From assembly GCA_964372165.1 (NCBI GenBank), contig CAYJPT010000022.1, positions 1 through 22,445 on the forward strand: a DNA stretch of 22,445 nt, in the 5' to 3' direction. A program made the position numbers and the translations under genes. The number at the start of each line of letters is the position of its first letter. The first letter of the stretch is position 1. This document shows positions 1 through 7,219 of the stretch, one piece after another. The DNA comes from CAYJAD01 sp964372165. GTDB taxonomy: Bacteria > Desulfobacterota > Desulfovibrionia > Desulfovibrionales > Desulfovibrionaceae. The notes beneath the pieces are model-generated. The model was not told the DNA's origin, ran no database searches, and saw nothing but the letters and a program-made list of their open reading frames with translations.

Positions 1-680
1 TATTTTTGGTAGTATGATTTGGCTACACGTATGATAATGTAATTGTTATTTTTTCGCCTGAGTTCGAGTCCAAATGCATTAAGGCAAAAATTGAAGCTAC
101 GTCCAAGTACACAGTCTAAAGCTGTTTTTGGAATTTTAGCTTTTTCCGTACAAAGCTCTCGATATGCCATGTCATAGTGTAATGTATTTAAAATTTCACT
201 TTGGCTTTTTTCAAATTGTGCCGCTAAATCAATTAATAAATGAAATGAATTTTGTTCTTCATAAGCTAAAGCAAGTTCAAGCCAATGTTTTGGTGCAAAT
301 GCTAATACGTCTTTGCGTGTGGCGCGGTTCACTTCATACATGTCAGTCAGCGCAGTAGTATTTTGGCAAGACAAAGCTGCACATTGAGCTGGTCGTAAAG
401 GATGTAAAGAGCAGCCATGAGCAGCATGTAAAACGCAATGCCATGGGTATGTTGGCTCATTAGTACCAATAATTTTAATTACTTCTTCATCTAAAGGGCT
501 AAGGCAAGCATGCACAGCATTGTAGGCAAGCTCACCCTTGCGTAGGGTCACAAGCTGGTTAAAATTAATATGCCCCTCACGTACAAGGGGCATATCATCT
601 AAATGTAGTAAAGGACCCCCTTTGCGACAACATTCACCACATTGTTTGCATTGAGAGTCCAATAATTTATCATCTTTCAA
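1..680 (-). CDS. YkgJ-family cysteine-cluster protein, C-terminus cut by window edge
   Basis: An open reading frame on the minus strand starts just after the nrdJ stop and stays open to base 1, giving about 226 codons with the C-terminus missing. The N-terminus carries CKQCGECC (residues 11-18), and a second cluster CSLHPLRPAQC follows about 80 residues later. This pairing of CxxCxxCC with a distal Cys-x(n)-RPxxC is the signature of the YkgJ/UPF0153 family, putative Zn- or Fe-S-binding proteins of unknown function. There is no ATG near the start. The choices are TTG at 680, with GGTGGG about 9 nt upstream inside the nrdJ end, or TTG at 662; I favour 680. The next upstream in-frame codon of note is the nrdJ stop itself at 687-689, so the gene is in the same frame as nrdJ and probably co-transcribed with it. 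The family call is fairly secure; the role is unknown. Confidence 0.8.
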   Translation of the reverse strand, partial: MKDDKLLDSQCKQCGECCRKGGPLLHLDDMPLVREGHINFNQLVTLRKGELAYNAVHACLSPLDEEVIKIIGTNEPTYPWHCVLHAAHGCSLHPLRPAQCAALSCQNTTALTDMYEVNRATRKDVLAFAPKHWLELALAYEEQNSFHLLIDLAAQFEKSQSEILNTLHYDMAYRELCTEKAKIPKTALDCVLGRSFNFCLNAFGLELRRKNNNYIIIRVAKSYYQK

Positions 681-686
681 TAAAAG

Positions 687-2957
687 TTACCCACCGCACT
701 TAGTAAAGCTGCAACCTTGACAAATATGGCAACCTTCTTGGAATATGAGCTCGCCACCACACTCTGGGCAAACACTGCCATCAAGTGGGGCTACGTTTTC
801 AATGGCAGCTTCTCCACTGAGGTAGCGTCGCTCTAAAACCCAAGCTATGGCATCTGGTATGGAAAGTAGCAAGCCTTTTCCACGAAAAACTGGATGCTCA
901 CCGCCAATGCCTTTAATTTGGCTTACCACGTCGTGGACACTAACACCTGAACGTAGCGCAAGTGAAACCAAGCGCCCAATAGCTTCTGCTTTAGCTGTTA
1001 TGGAGCGACCGGATTTGCCAATGGTGGCAAAAACTTCAAATGGTTGTCCATCAACTTCATTAACAGTGAGGTACATGCTACCAAGTCCTGTCTGCACTTT
1101 ATGTGTAAATCCTTGCACAACATCAGGACGTTTGCGTACACTACCTGTATCTTGAGAAGAGTCTAACACTCCGTCTTGCTTTTTTTGCCCTTCGCCTGTA
1201 GCTAAAACTTGAATGGACTTACAACCATCACGATAAACAGTTACACCTTTGCAGCCTTCTTTAAATGCCATCCAATAAATGTTATAAATGTCCTCTACGG
1301 TAGCAGAGTTTGGCAAGTTAACCGTTTTAGATACAGCATTATCAGTATGTCTTTGAAACGCAGCTTGCATTTTTAAGTGCCATTCTGGAGCTATGTCCAT
1401 AGCTGTTACAAAGGTTTTACGCATAGAAGCAGGTAAAAATTCCATTTCTTGAATAGAGCCCTTAGCAACAACACTTTCCATAAGTTCAACGCTGTAAGCA
1501 CCAGCATTGGTGAGGGCGCGTTCAAAGTAAGGGTTAACTTCTACAAGCTTTTCGCCATCTAAGATATTACGTGTAAAGCATAAAGCAAAAAGTGGCTCTA
1601 CTCCAGAGGAGCAACCAGCAATTATAGACAAAGTTCCAGTTGGGGCAATAGTAGTTACTGTTGCGTTACGGTATGGACCTTGTTGACGCTTGGCAAATAT
1701 TGATGTGGGGTAGGATGGGAAAGCACCGCGCTCTTTAGCTAATTGTTTTGAAGCATTGTGTCCTTCATCGTTAACAAAAGCCATCACACGTTCACCAAGG
1801 GCTAGGCCTTCATTGGAGTCATAGGCAATACCAAGGTGAAAAAGCATATCCGCAAAGCCCATTACACCAAGGCCAATTTTACGATTCATTTTAACGCGTT
1901 CTGTAATTAACGGTAGGGGAAAACGGGACGCATCAATTACATTATCTAAAAAACGTACCGCAAGATGAATAACTCGTGAAAGCTCTTTCCAATCAATTCT
2001 CTGGTCAACAGATTTGCTTTGCCCTTTACTGTTTTTACCACCATTAACAAATTTTGCTAAGTTGATAGAGCCAAGATTGCAAGCTTCATACGGGAGTAAT
2101 GGTTGTTCACCACAAGGGTTGGTTGACTCAATATCCCCTTGGTCAGGGTTTGGGTTATCCCTGTTAATACGATCAAGAAATACAATGCCAGGATCACCGG
2201 ATGCCCATGCTTTATTGACTAAAAGGTCAAAAACTTCACGCGCTTTTAGCCTGCCGCACTCTTGATCACTATGCGGAGAAAGTAGGGGATATTCGTCATC
2301 GTTTTCCACAGCTTGCATAAAAGCTTCGGTTAAGCCAATGGAAAGATTAAAATTATTGAAATCACCTTCTTTTTCTTTGGCTTTAATAAATTCTAAAATA
2401 TCTGGGTGGTCTACACGCAAAATACCCATATTTGCACCACGGCGTGTACCACCTTGTTTGATTTGCTCTGTTGCAGTATTAAAGATACGCAAAAATGATA
2501 GTGGACCGGAAGCAACACCACCTGTTGAGCCAACACGACTTTGTTGTGGGCGTATACGGGTGAAAGAAAAACCAGTTCCACCACCTGATTTATGAATCAT
2601 GGCAGCATGTTTTACAGCGTCAAAAATTTCTTCAATGGAGTCGCCAATAGGTAAAACAAAGCAGGCAGATAACTGACCTAAATCAGTGCCGGCATTCATT
2701 AAAGTTGGAGAGTTTGGCAAAAACTTCCATTGTGTCATTATATCATAAAACTCTCTAGCAACTTCATCAACGGAGAAAGGGGATTTCTCGTATTTTTTCT
2801 CTTCCTTGGCTACTACAGATGACACACGCCAAAATAGGTCACGTGCATCTTCTACGTGGTCAGTATCAATATTTGTCTGATAGTAGCGTTTTTTCAGTAC
2901 AACTTCAGTATTGGCCGAAATGACCGGATATGGGAGATTTTTGGGCATTGCAACCAT
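687..2957 (-). CDS. nrdJ: Vitamin B12-dependent (class II) ribonucleoside-diphosphate reductase
   Basis: This enzyme reduces ribonucleotides to deoxyribonucleotides with adenosylcobalamin as radical generator, and needs neither oxygen nor a NrdB subunit. The 756-aa protein has the NrdJ order. SACF holds one redox Cys (C99), followed by the Gly-rich KSGGGTGFSF stretch (123-132). Next come GGTRRGANMG (169-178), the active-site NPCGE (280-284, thiyl Cys C282) and the second redox Cys in EACNLGS (C293). IAPTGTLSIIAGCSSG and NLPNSATVEDIY follow. The C-terminus has a TSCPD domain and a CPECGG...CQGC...C zinc-ribbon-like tail that probably carries the shuttle cysteines. There is no N-terminal ATP-cone. 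The frame is open to an ATG at 3041, but ATG 2957 has AGGTAGGA 5 nt upstream and gives the usual family N-terminus. It is followed closely by the YkgJ-type gene. Confidence 0.95.
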   Translation of the reverse strand: MVAMPKNLPYPVISANTEVVLKKRYYQTNIDTDHVEDARDLFWRVSSVVAKEEKKYEKSPFSVDEVAREFYDIMTQWKFLPNSPTLMNAGTDLGQLSACFVLPIGDSIEEIFDAVKHAAMIHKSGGGTGFSFTRIRPQQSRVGSTGGVASGPLSFLRIFNTATEQIKQGGTRRGANMGILRVDHPDILEFIKAKEKEGDFNNFNLSIGLTEAFMQAVENDDEYPLLSPHSDQECGRLKAREVFDLLVNKAWASGDPGIVFLDRINRDNPNPDQGDIESTNPCGEQPLLPYEACNLGSINLAKFVNGGKNSKGQSKSVDQRIDWKELSRVIHLAVRFLDNVIDASRFPLPLITERVKMNRKIGLGVMGFADMLFHLGIAYDSNEGLALGERVMAFVNDEGHNASKQLAKERGAFPSYPTSIFAKRQQGPYRNATVTTIAPTGTLSIIAGCSSGVEPLFALCFTRNILDGEKLVEVNPYFERALTNAGAYSVELMESVVAKGSIQEMEFLPASMRKTFVTAMDIAPEWHLKMQAAFQRHTDNAVSKTVNLPNSATVEDIYNIYWMAFKEGCKGVTVYRDGCKSIQVLATGEGQKKQDGVLDSSQDTGSVRKRPDVVQGFTHKVQTGLGSMYLTVNEVDGQPFEVFATIGKSGRSITAKAEAIGRLVSLALRSGVSVHDVVSQIKGIGGEHPVFRGKGLLLSIPDAIAWVLERRYLSGEAAIENVAPLDGSVCPECGGELIFQEGCHICQGCSFTKCGG

Positions 2958-2980
2958 ACAATTCCTACCTTTTATTTGTT

Positions 2981-3009
2981 TATAAATTATTGATAATATA
3001 AAAGCACAA
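2981..3009 (-). promoter_or_regulatory. Candidate sigma70 promoter of nrdJ
   Basis: Reading the minus strand, a -35-like TTGTGC (3009-3004) and a -10-like TTTATA (2986-2981) are separated by 17 nt. A start near 2974 would leave a leader of under 20 nt containing the AGGTAGGA ribosome-binding site. The match is imperfect and the area is very AT-rich, so this is a candidate only. Confidence 0.33.
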
Positions 3010-3364
3010 TGTAGTGATTTTAAATATATTAACAAATGCATGTGCTAAAGGCCATGCAGAACAGCTATACATTAGCTAGCAATAATCAAAATTTCACTAC
3101 CTTTTATCTTTTTAGTTTTTTGCATTAAAAATTAAATCTTAGATGCAGAATTATTTGATAAAAAGAAATAGTACAGAACCATCACCTATTATAATAAACT
3201 AATCTGATAAAAAAATCCATGTATCTCAAAGCCGCATTACTCGGTTAGCCTTTTGAAATTATATGTCATTTTCAGCAAAAAATTATATATATTTTTTTGT
3301 TTTCTGATAAATCATTTACAAATCAATGCGTTGTAGAATATTTTCTTTTCATGGTCTTTTAAGC

Positions 3365-3393
3365 TTGACAATAAGTGCTTAGCCATTTAAAAA
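3365..3393 (+). promoter_or_regulatory. Promoter of tRNA-Leu
   Basis: A perfect -35 TTGACA (3365-3370) is followed after 17 nt by TAAAAA (3388-3393). The predicted start lies a few bases before the tRNA 5' end at 3403, which fits a short-leader tRNA transcript. Confidence 0.55.
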
Positions 3394-3402
3394 ATGAGTC
3401 GT

Positions 3403-3487
3403 GCGAGAGTGGCGGAACTGGTAGACGCACTGGGCTTAGAACCCAGCGCCGCAAGGTGTAGGAGTTCAACTCTCCTCTCTCGCACCA
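3403..3487 (+). tRNA. tRNA-Leu, anticodon UAG
   Basis: This is an 85-nt class II tRNA. The acceptor arms GCGAGAG (3403-3409) and CTCTCGC (3477-3483) pair perfectly, followed by discriminator A and an encoded CCA (3485-3487). The anticodon stem CTGGG/CCCAG encloses loop CTTAGAA with anticodon TAG at 3437-3439, reading CUN leucine codons. A variable arm (GCCGCAAGGTG region) and the T-loop GTTCAA are present. It stands alone, with its own promoter and terminator. Confidence 0.97.
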
Positions 3488-3509
3488 CTGATGTATGTTT
3501 TTAATTATT

Positions 3510-3550
3510 AAAGCCCCAAGTCTTAGCATTAAGACTTGGGGCTTTTTCTA
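3510..3550 (+). terminator. Rho-independent terminator after tRNA-Leu, possibly bidirectional
   Basis: A perfect 16-bp stem, AAAGCCCCAAGTCTTA (3510-3525) with its complement at 3530-3545, encloses loop GCAT and runs into a T-rich tract (3543-3548 and on to 3556). It lies between the tRNA gene and the convergent LUD gene ending at 3585. Read from the minus strand, the stem is followed only by TTTAATAATT, so termination in that direction may be weaker. Confidence 0.9.
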
Positions 3551-3584
3551 TTTTTTGTGATATGCCATTAAAAAAATGGTTTGA

Positions 3585-4181
3585 TTAAAACCCTAAATCT
3601 TCTTTTATAATAATGACTTCCAAATTTTTTACTGTGGCAGGTTTTCTTTCTGTTATGCTAATAATGTTGCAAATTCTATCTGGGCTATTACAGTCGTAGC
3701 ATTTATCTGCTTTTACAGCGCAAGGTGTTTTTCTGTTAAGTCTTTTAGCATTTAATGGTGCCGCAATATTTTTTGCTCTGTGAAGAGCATCATGCTTGTT
3801 TGGAGCTATTTTATTGATACCGATAACATAAATAAGGCGCTCTTTACCATAGCTTGATGCGGCGATGCGATTAGCTGAAGCATCAATATTGATTAATGCA
3901 CCAGATTCACTAACTGCGTTGGCACTTGTTAAGTATACAGGAGCAAGAATAGCATTAAGATTATCTTCATCATTTTTACATTTACTCCTCCAGAATACGG
4001 AGTTATTTTCGCATAAACCATCGTAAATATTAAGTGCTTCAAGTGTCATGCTGCCGCCACTTCCCACTGTAGTGTCTCTGATGCTTTCTAAAAGGTAATT
4101 TGATGCTTCTTGGGTATTTTCAAAAATTGTAACGCTAAAGCATCGTTTTTCCATATTATTTTTAATTTCTTGTAAGTCCAT
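3585..4181 (-). CDS. LUD-domain (LutC/YkgG-like) protein
   Basis: This 198-aa protein matches the LUD (DUF162) family that includes LutC/YkgG of lactate utilisation. An N-terminal helix is followed by VGSGGSMTLEAL (about residues 39-50), then the family's SANAVSESGALINIDASANRIAA region (about 86-108). The GKERLIYVIGINKI strand follows, and the C-terminus carries CYDCNSPDRIC, a cysteine motif of stand-alone LUD proteins. The start ATG at 4181 has AGGAGA 7 nt upstream. The gene begins 35 nt after the glycosyltransferase gene ends and probably closes the same transcript. LUD proteins of this size are often annotated as lactate-utilisation proteins, but no LutA/LutB partner is visible here, so a role in lactate oxidation is not shown. 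Confidence 0.85.
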   Translation of the reverse strand: MDLQEIKNNMEKRCFSVTIFENTQEASNYLLESIRDTTVGSGGSMTLEALNIYDGLCENNSVFWRSKCKNDEDNLNAILAPVYLTSANAVSESGALINIDASANRIAASSYGKERLIYVIGINKIAPNKHDALHRAKNIAAPLNAKRLNRKTPCAVKADKCYDCNSPDRICNIISITERKPATVKNLEVIIIKEDLGF

Positions 4182-4216
4182 AATTATTCTCCTGAAATAT
4201 ACAGTGTTTAAGGTGT

Positions 4217-5314
4217 TTATGAGATTTTGTCATAAATATTTGCCGTTTTTTGCGCCATGTTTTGTAAGCTAAACAGTGAGCAAGTTCTCGTATGGGCTTG
4301 AATGCGCATTTGTTGCCATGTTTTAGGGCATTGTAATAGTGATTCTATGCAATGTACAGCTTGTGTTGCATTGTCTAAATCGTAAAGCATACCCGTAGTT
4401 TGTGCTTCAATAGCTTCTTTATTGCCAACCACGTTGCTTACAATAGCAGGTAAGCCAAAAGCTTGAGCTTCTAATACAGCTAAAGGTAGACCTTCCCAGC
4501 GTGATGTTGAAATCAAGCAAGCAGCTTGTTTATAGTAAGGTTGCACTGAGCTTTGTTGTCCTTCATAGGAAAAAGAGTGTGCTAGTCCAGCTTGGCTTAA
4601 TTTTTGTTTCAGTGTAGGTAGTTCTTCACCATTACCAATCAAAACAAAGTGGCATTTGTCAAGCAAAGCTCTTTTATGTAATTCAGAAGCTATGTCATAT
4701 AAAAAAGAAGAATTTTTTTGATTTTTATCAAATCTGCTCACATGTAAAATGGTAAAAGGGCTTGGCATATCTTTAGTTTCAAGTTCATTGGGAGTAAAAA
4801 CACCATTGTAAATAGTGTAAAGCTTGTGTTTAGCGAAAGAAAACTTTTTTACCTCCATAGCCTCACCATCAGATACAGATATACAAGCTTTGCTGAAGCG
4901 GCATAAAAATCGTTCTAACATAACATATATACCACGCAAAAAAGTATTTTTTGGTAAATGAATGCCATGAAAAGTATGTACACTTTTTATACCAGTCAAA
5001 ATGCTGGCAATGCGGCCATACAAGCCTGCACCCTTACCATGTGAATGTACAATGCTAATGTTATTTTGCTTAATAAAAGAAATAAGCTTAAAAAGTGCAG
5101 TTATGGTAAATTTACGCTGTGGCATGCTTAGAAAGCGATTATCACCTACTGAATGTATAAAGCGTGTGCCATATGGATCGCATGCTGGGGCAGCGATAAA
5201 GGATTCAATGTGCTTGGGTAAGGATTGAACCAATTGCCATAAATGCTCTGGCCCTCCACCAATCATGGAAGAAGCTGAAATATGTAGTACTTTGATATTA
5301 TGTTTTTTTGACAT
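4217..5314 (-). CDS. GT4-family glycosyltransferase
   Basis: The 365-aa protein has two Rossmann-like halves (GT-B fold). The N-terminal half has KVLHISASSMIGGGPEHLW, an acceptor-side Gly-rich loop, and VHSHGKGAGLYGRI. The C-terminal half has FTILHVSRFDKNQKN, the FVLIGNGEE strand, and the EGLPLAVLEAQAFGLP block with the paired glutamates of the GT4 nucleotide-sugar site. It should transfer a sugar from a nucleotide donor to a cell-envelope glycan or lipid; the acceptor is unknown. The frame is open upstream to 5407, but that extension is encoded by repeat R1 and overlaps the previous gene. ATG 5314 gives a normal family N-terminus, with AGAAAGG about 10 nt upstream. No signal peptide or membrane segment was seen. 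Confidence 0.9.
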   Translation of the reverse strand: MSKKHNIKVLHISASSMIGGGPEHLWQLVQSLPKHIESFIAAPACDPYGTRFIHSVGDNRFLSMPQRKFTITALFKLISFIKQNNISIVHSHGKGAGLYGRIASILTGIKSVHTFHGIHLPKNTFLRGIYVMLERFLCRFSKACISVSDGEAMEVKKFSFAKHKLYTIYNGVFTPNELETKDMPSPFTILHVSRFDKNQKNSSFLYDIASELHKRALLDKCHFVLIGNGEELPTLKQKLSQAGLAHSFSYEGQQSSVQPYYKQAACLISTSRWEGLPLAVLEAQAFGLPAIVSNVVGNKEAIEAQTTGMLYDLDNATQAVHCIESLLQCPKTWQQMRIQAHTRTCSLFSLQNMAQKTANIYDKIS

Positions 5315-5318
5315 GTTT

Positions 5319-5368
5319 AGTGTGCCTTTCTGATTTATTCTGCTTGCAAAATAAATCAGCATTTCCTT
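5319..5368 (-). repeat. Repeat R1, copy in the UPF0280-glycosyltransferase gap
   Basis: On the minus strand these 50 bases match the R1 copy at 11161-11210 at 48 of 50 positions. They contain a 13-bp inverted repeat, CTGATTTATTTTG and CAGAATAAATCAG, around the loop CAAG. One of the two changes makes a G-T pair in the stem, so the hairpin is kept in RNA. The 3' end of the repeat supplies the AGAAAGG ribosome-binding region and stops 4 nt before the glycosyltransferase ATG at 5314. Confidence 0.85.
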
Positions 5369-5376
5369 AATACTAA

Positions 5377-6123
5377 TTATAAATGTGTAAGTTCCATTTT
5401 TCCCCATACCCCTATGGCCTCATTACATTGTACAAAAATTCCTTCTACTCCGTTAATATTTTGTGCAAATTGCATGGCCTGCTCCAACGAAGCAGCATCT
5501 TGCAAGCGGTTGCCAAGTGCTGTGGCTACTGTATCTGCCAAGGCTCCGTCTTTTGAGCGCACAACGGCAAGTTCGCCTTGTCCAAGGCTTAAAGAATGCC
5601 CAATGGTTGCCGATGATGTACACAAGGCCAAGGGAAAATCGTTAGCAGAAAATTGTAAACCCAAACTTGCGCCGCTATTTGGATTGCTCAGTAGTGCAAC
5701 CACACGAGGAGTTTGTGAATACATATATAAATCACCACCATTTTCAATTATGATGTTGGATGATTGTGAAACAAAATCTTCTGCTAGCATGTGTGCTATA
5801 GTACCGGCTACTGCAGCAAATGGCCCAACGCCTGCTTTTTTTGCCGCAATATACATGCGTTTTACAACTTCGGGTGCGCTTTGTGGTATAGGCAAAGGCA
5901 CAAGAGAGGAGCGAAAATCTGTATAAAGGCTTTGCCATGATTTTATATCTGCTCGCAAAAGACCAAGTGTTTTTAGCATAGCAGTAGCCATATGGGTATT
6001 GGCAATGACATGTAAATCGCTTTCTTCTAACACAATCTGGAAGGATATTTCACCCTTACGCTGAGTGTAAACTTTTCTATACTGGCGTTGCCAAGCGTTA
6101 TGTATATTTTTTTGATGTATCAT
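5377..6123 (-). CDS. UPF0280-family (ApbE-like fold) protein
   Basis: The 248-aa protein carries the landmarks of UPF0280. GVGPFAAVAGTIAHMLAE (about residues 94-111) is followed by the SSNIIIENGGDLYMY strand. A Ser/Thr-rich region, CTSSATIGHSLSLGQGELAVV, precedes a final DGALADTVATALGNRL segment. The last two blocks resemble the FAD-handling part of ApbE flavin transferases (the S-G-x-Y and D-A-TA-LG regions), which is why the family is grouped with ApbE; the biochemical role is not established. The frame begins with TTG at 6129, but ATG 6123 is preferred; neither has a strong Shine-Dalgarno sequence. It is the first gene of a minus-strand operon with the glycosyltransferase and LUD genes, and is divergent from the gene at 6284. 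Confidence 0.85.
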   Translation of the reverse strand: MIHQKNIHNAWQRQYRKVYTQRKGEISFQIVLEESDLHVIANTHMATAMLKTLGLLRADIKSWQSLYTDFRSSLVPLPIPQSAPEVVKRMYIAAKKAGVGPFAAVAGTIAHMLAEDFVSQSSNIIIENGGDLYMYSQTPRVVALLSNPNSGASLGLQFSANDFPLALCTSSATIGHSLSLGQGELAVVRSKDGALADTVATALGNRLQDAASLEQAMQFAQNINGVEGIFVQCNEAIGVWGKMELTHL

Positions 6124-6283
6124 ATTCAAATGTATTCTTGCGTCTAAGGGCTATATAGGTTAGCAATAAACAACAAAATAAAAAATATCTGTATACTGTA
6201 TTGTATTGGGTTTTATTAAACCATGCATTATTGATACAGTCAGCATAATAGTCACAGACTAAAATACAATCAAGGAGTATATA

Positions 6284-7210
6284 ATGCATACAAATTTCTT
6301 ACGTATCCTACACCTCGGTGAACATAATTTCTGGAAAATTCTTCATGATATATCAACTGCTACTCAAGATGATTACCTTGCTTGGAAAAAACACTTAGAT
6401 AATACCTCTATATACTTATGGAAAGGCCCAAAGAATGGCCCTGAAGCGGCAAGCTTTTTAAGTTTGCTTGAATCTTTGGACTTACCTATGACAACATATA
6501 ATTGTGCAAGCCTAGATGCGCAAGGCTTGCAAGAAAAGGCTGCCAAGCGTAAAGCCCCAGCTCTACATATTACATGTGGATTTAGTGAGGCTTCACTGGA
6601 TGTATTATGCGCCAATGGCGAGGGAACATGGTTTACAGGGTTAAGTACCGTGAATTCGCCTTGGGCGGCTTTAGCAGAAATAGCATTATTTAAAAGTTTA
6701 AGTAGTGAGATTGATAAGTTTAGAGTTTGCATAATTGGAGCAGTAAATGGGCTTAGTCAATCATTGATGGAAGCCTCCATTTATGCACCATTTGAGTTGT
6801 TTATGGGTATACCGCCTTGGGGCGACCCAGATCATCACCAAACCGGTATGGCTTTGAAGTCTGGTGCAAAAATATTTATGACCAGAGAGCCAAACTTAGC
6901 TCTTGATGGTGCACATTTAATTTATATTGATACTCGTTTAGTACAGATGGCTGATGAGCATCACGGCAAAGGCCCTGTAACTATCCCATTAGGCATGGAT
7001 AATTTTGCCTGGAAGGAAGGCTTTAAGCTTAGTGCAGAATTTAAAAAATATGCCACTGACAATGCTCCAGTACTTACTTTGATTGATTCAAGTGACAATA
7101 CCATTTTGCCAGAGCTTGATGTGGAATTAAGTAAAAAACGTGCTGAATTACGTAAGTATACACTTATGGCAACTTTATCTCATGCGGCACAAAGCAATAG
7201 TGAAAGCTAG
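6284..7210 (+). CDS. Carbamoyltransferase-fold (OTCase-like) protein lacking catalytic motifs
   Basis: The 308-aa length and order of elements fit ornithine/aspartate carbamoyltransferases. IYLWKGPKNGPEAASF (43-58) sits where the first carbamoyl-phosphate motif belongs. WFTGLSTVNSPWAALAEI (116-133) corresponds to the region after the domain hinge. FRVCIIGAVNGLSQSLMEA (146-164) opens the Rossmann-like Asp/Orn-binding domain, followed by SGAKIFMTREPNLALDGAHLIYID (193-216). KYTLMATLSHA near the C-terminus matches the usual final helix. However STRTR, HPxQ (here SPWA), the SMG loop and HCLP (here DSSD) are all absent, so it should not make citrulline. The start has AAGGAG 6 nt upstream. It leads a plus-strand run and ends 9 nt before the next gene. 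Fold assignment is by eye; a regulatory or binding role is inference. Confidence 0.6.
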   Translation: MHTNFLRILHLGEHNFWKILHDISTATQDDYLAWKKHLDNTSIYLWKGPKNGPEAASFLSLLESLDLPMTTYNCASLDAQGLQEKAAKRKAPALHITCGFSEASLDVLCANGEGTWFTGLSTVNSPWAALAEIALFKSLSSEIDKFRVCIIGAVNGLSQSLMEASIYAPFELFMGIPPWGDPDHHQTGMALKSGAKIFMTREPNLALDGAHLIYIDTRLVQMADEHHGKGPVTIPLGMDNFAWKEGFKLSAEFKKYATDNAPVLTLIDSSDNTILPELDVELSKKRAELRKYTLMATLSHAAQSNSES

Positions 7211-7219
7211 GGCAAAAGT

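Larger units (their letters stand above)
2958..3402. other. Intergenic gap between nrdJ and tRNA-Leu
   Basis: This gap of about 445 bp is very AT-rich. Apart from the candidate nrdJ promoter at its left end and the tRNA promoter at its right end, I see no open frame with a ribosome-binding site. I also see no cobalamin-riboswitch core and no convincing NrdR-box pair. Confidence 0.6.

Noticed and set aside
164..358. 64-codon plus-strand frame near the left edge
   Set aside because: It is antisense to the YkgJ-type gene, whose cysteine motifs and open frame show that the minus strand is coding.
2958..3402. Possible cobalamin riboswitch or NrdR boxes upstream of nrdJ
   Set aside because: No conserved B12-box-like core was found. 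The best palindrome, CACTACATTGTG, has the wrong length and no tandem partner for NrdR boxes.
4982..5407. Longer N-terminus of the glycosyltransferase from 5407
   Set aside because: The extension is encoded by repeat R1 and the end of the UPF0280 gene, and the family N-terminus fits ATG 5314.
6284..7210. Functional argF or pyrB
   Set aside because: All four catalytic motifs of the carbamoyltransferases are absent although the fold order is kept.
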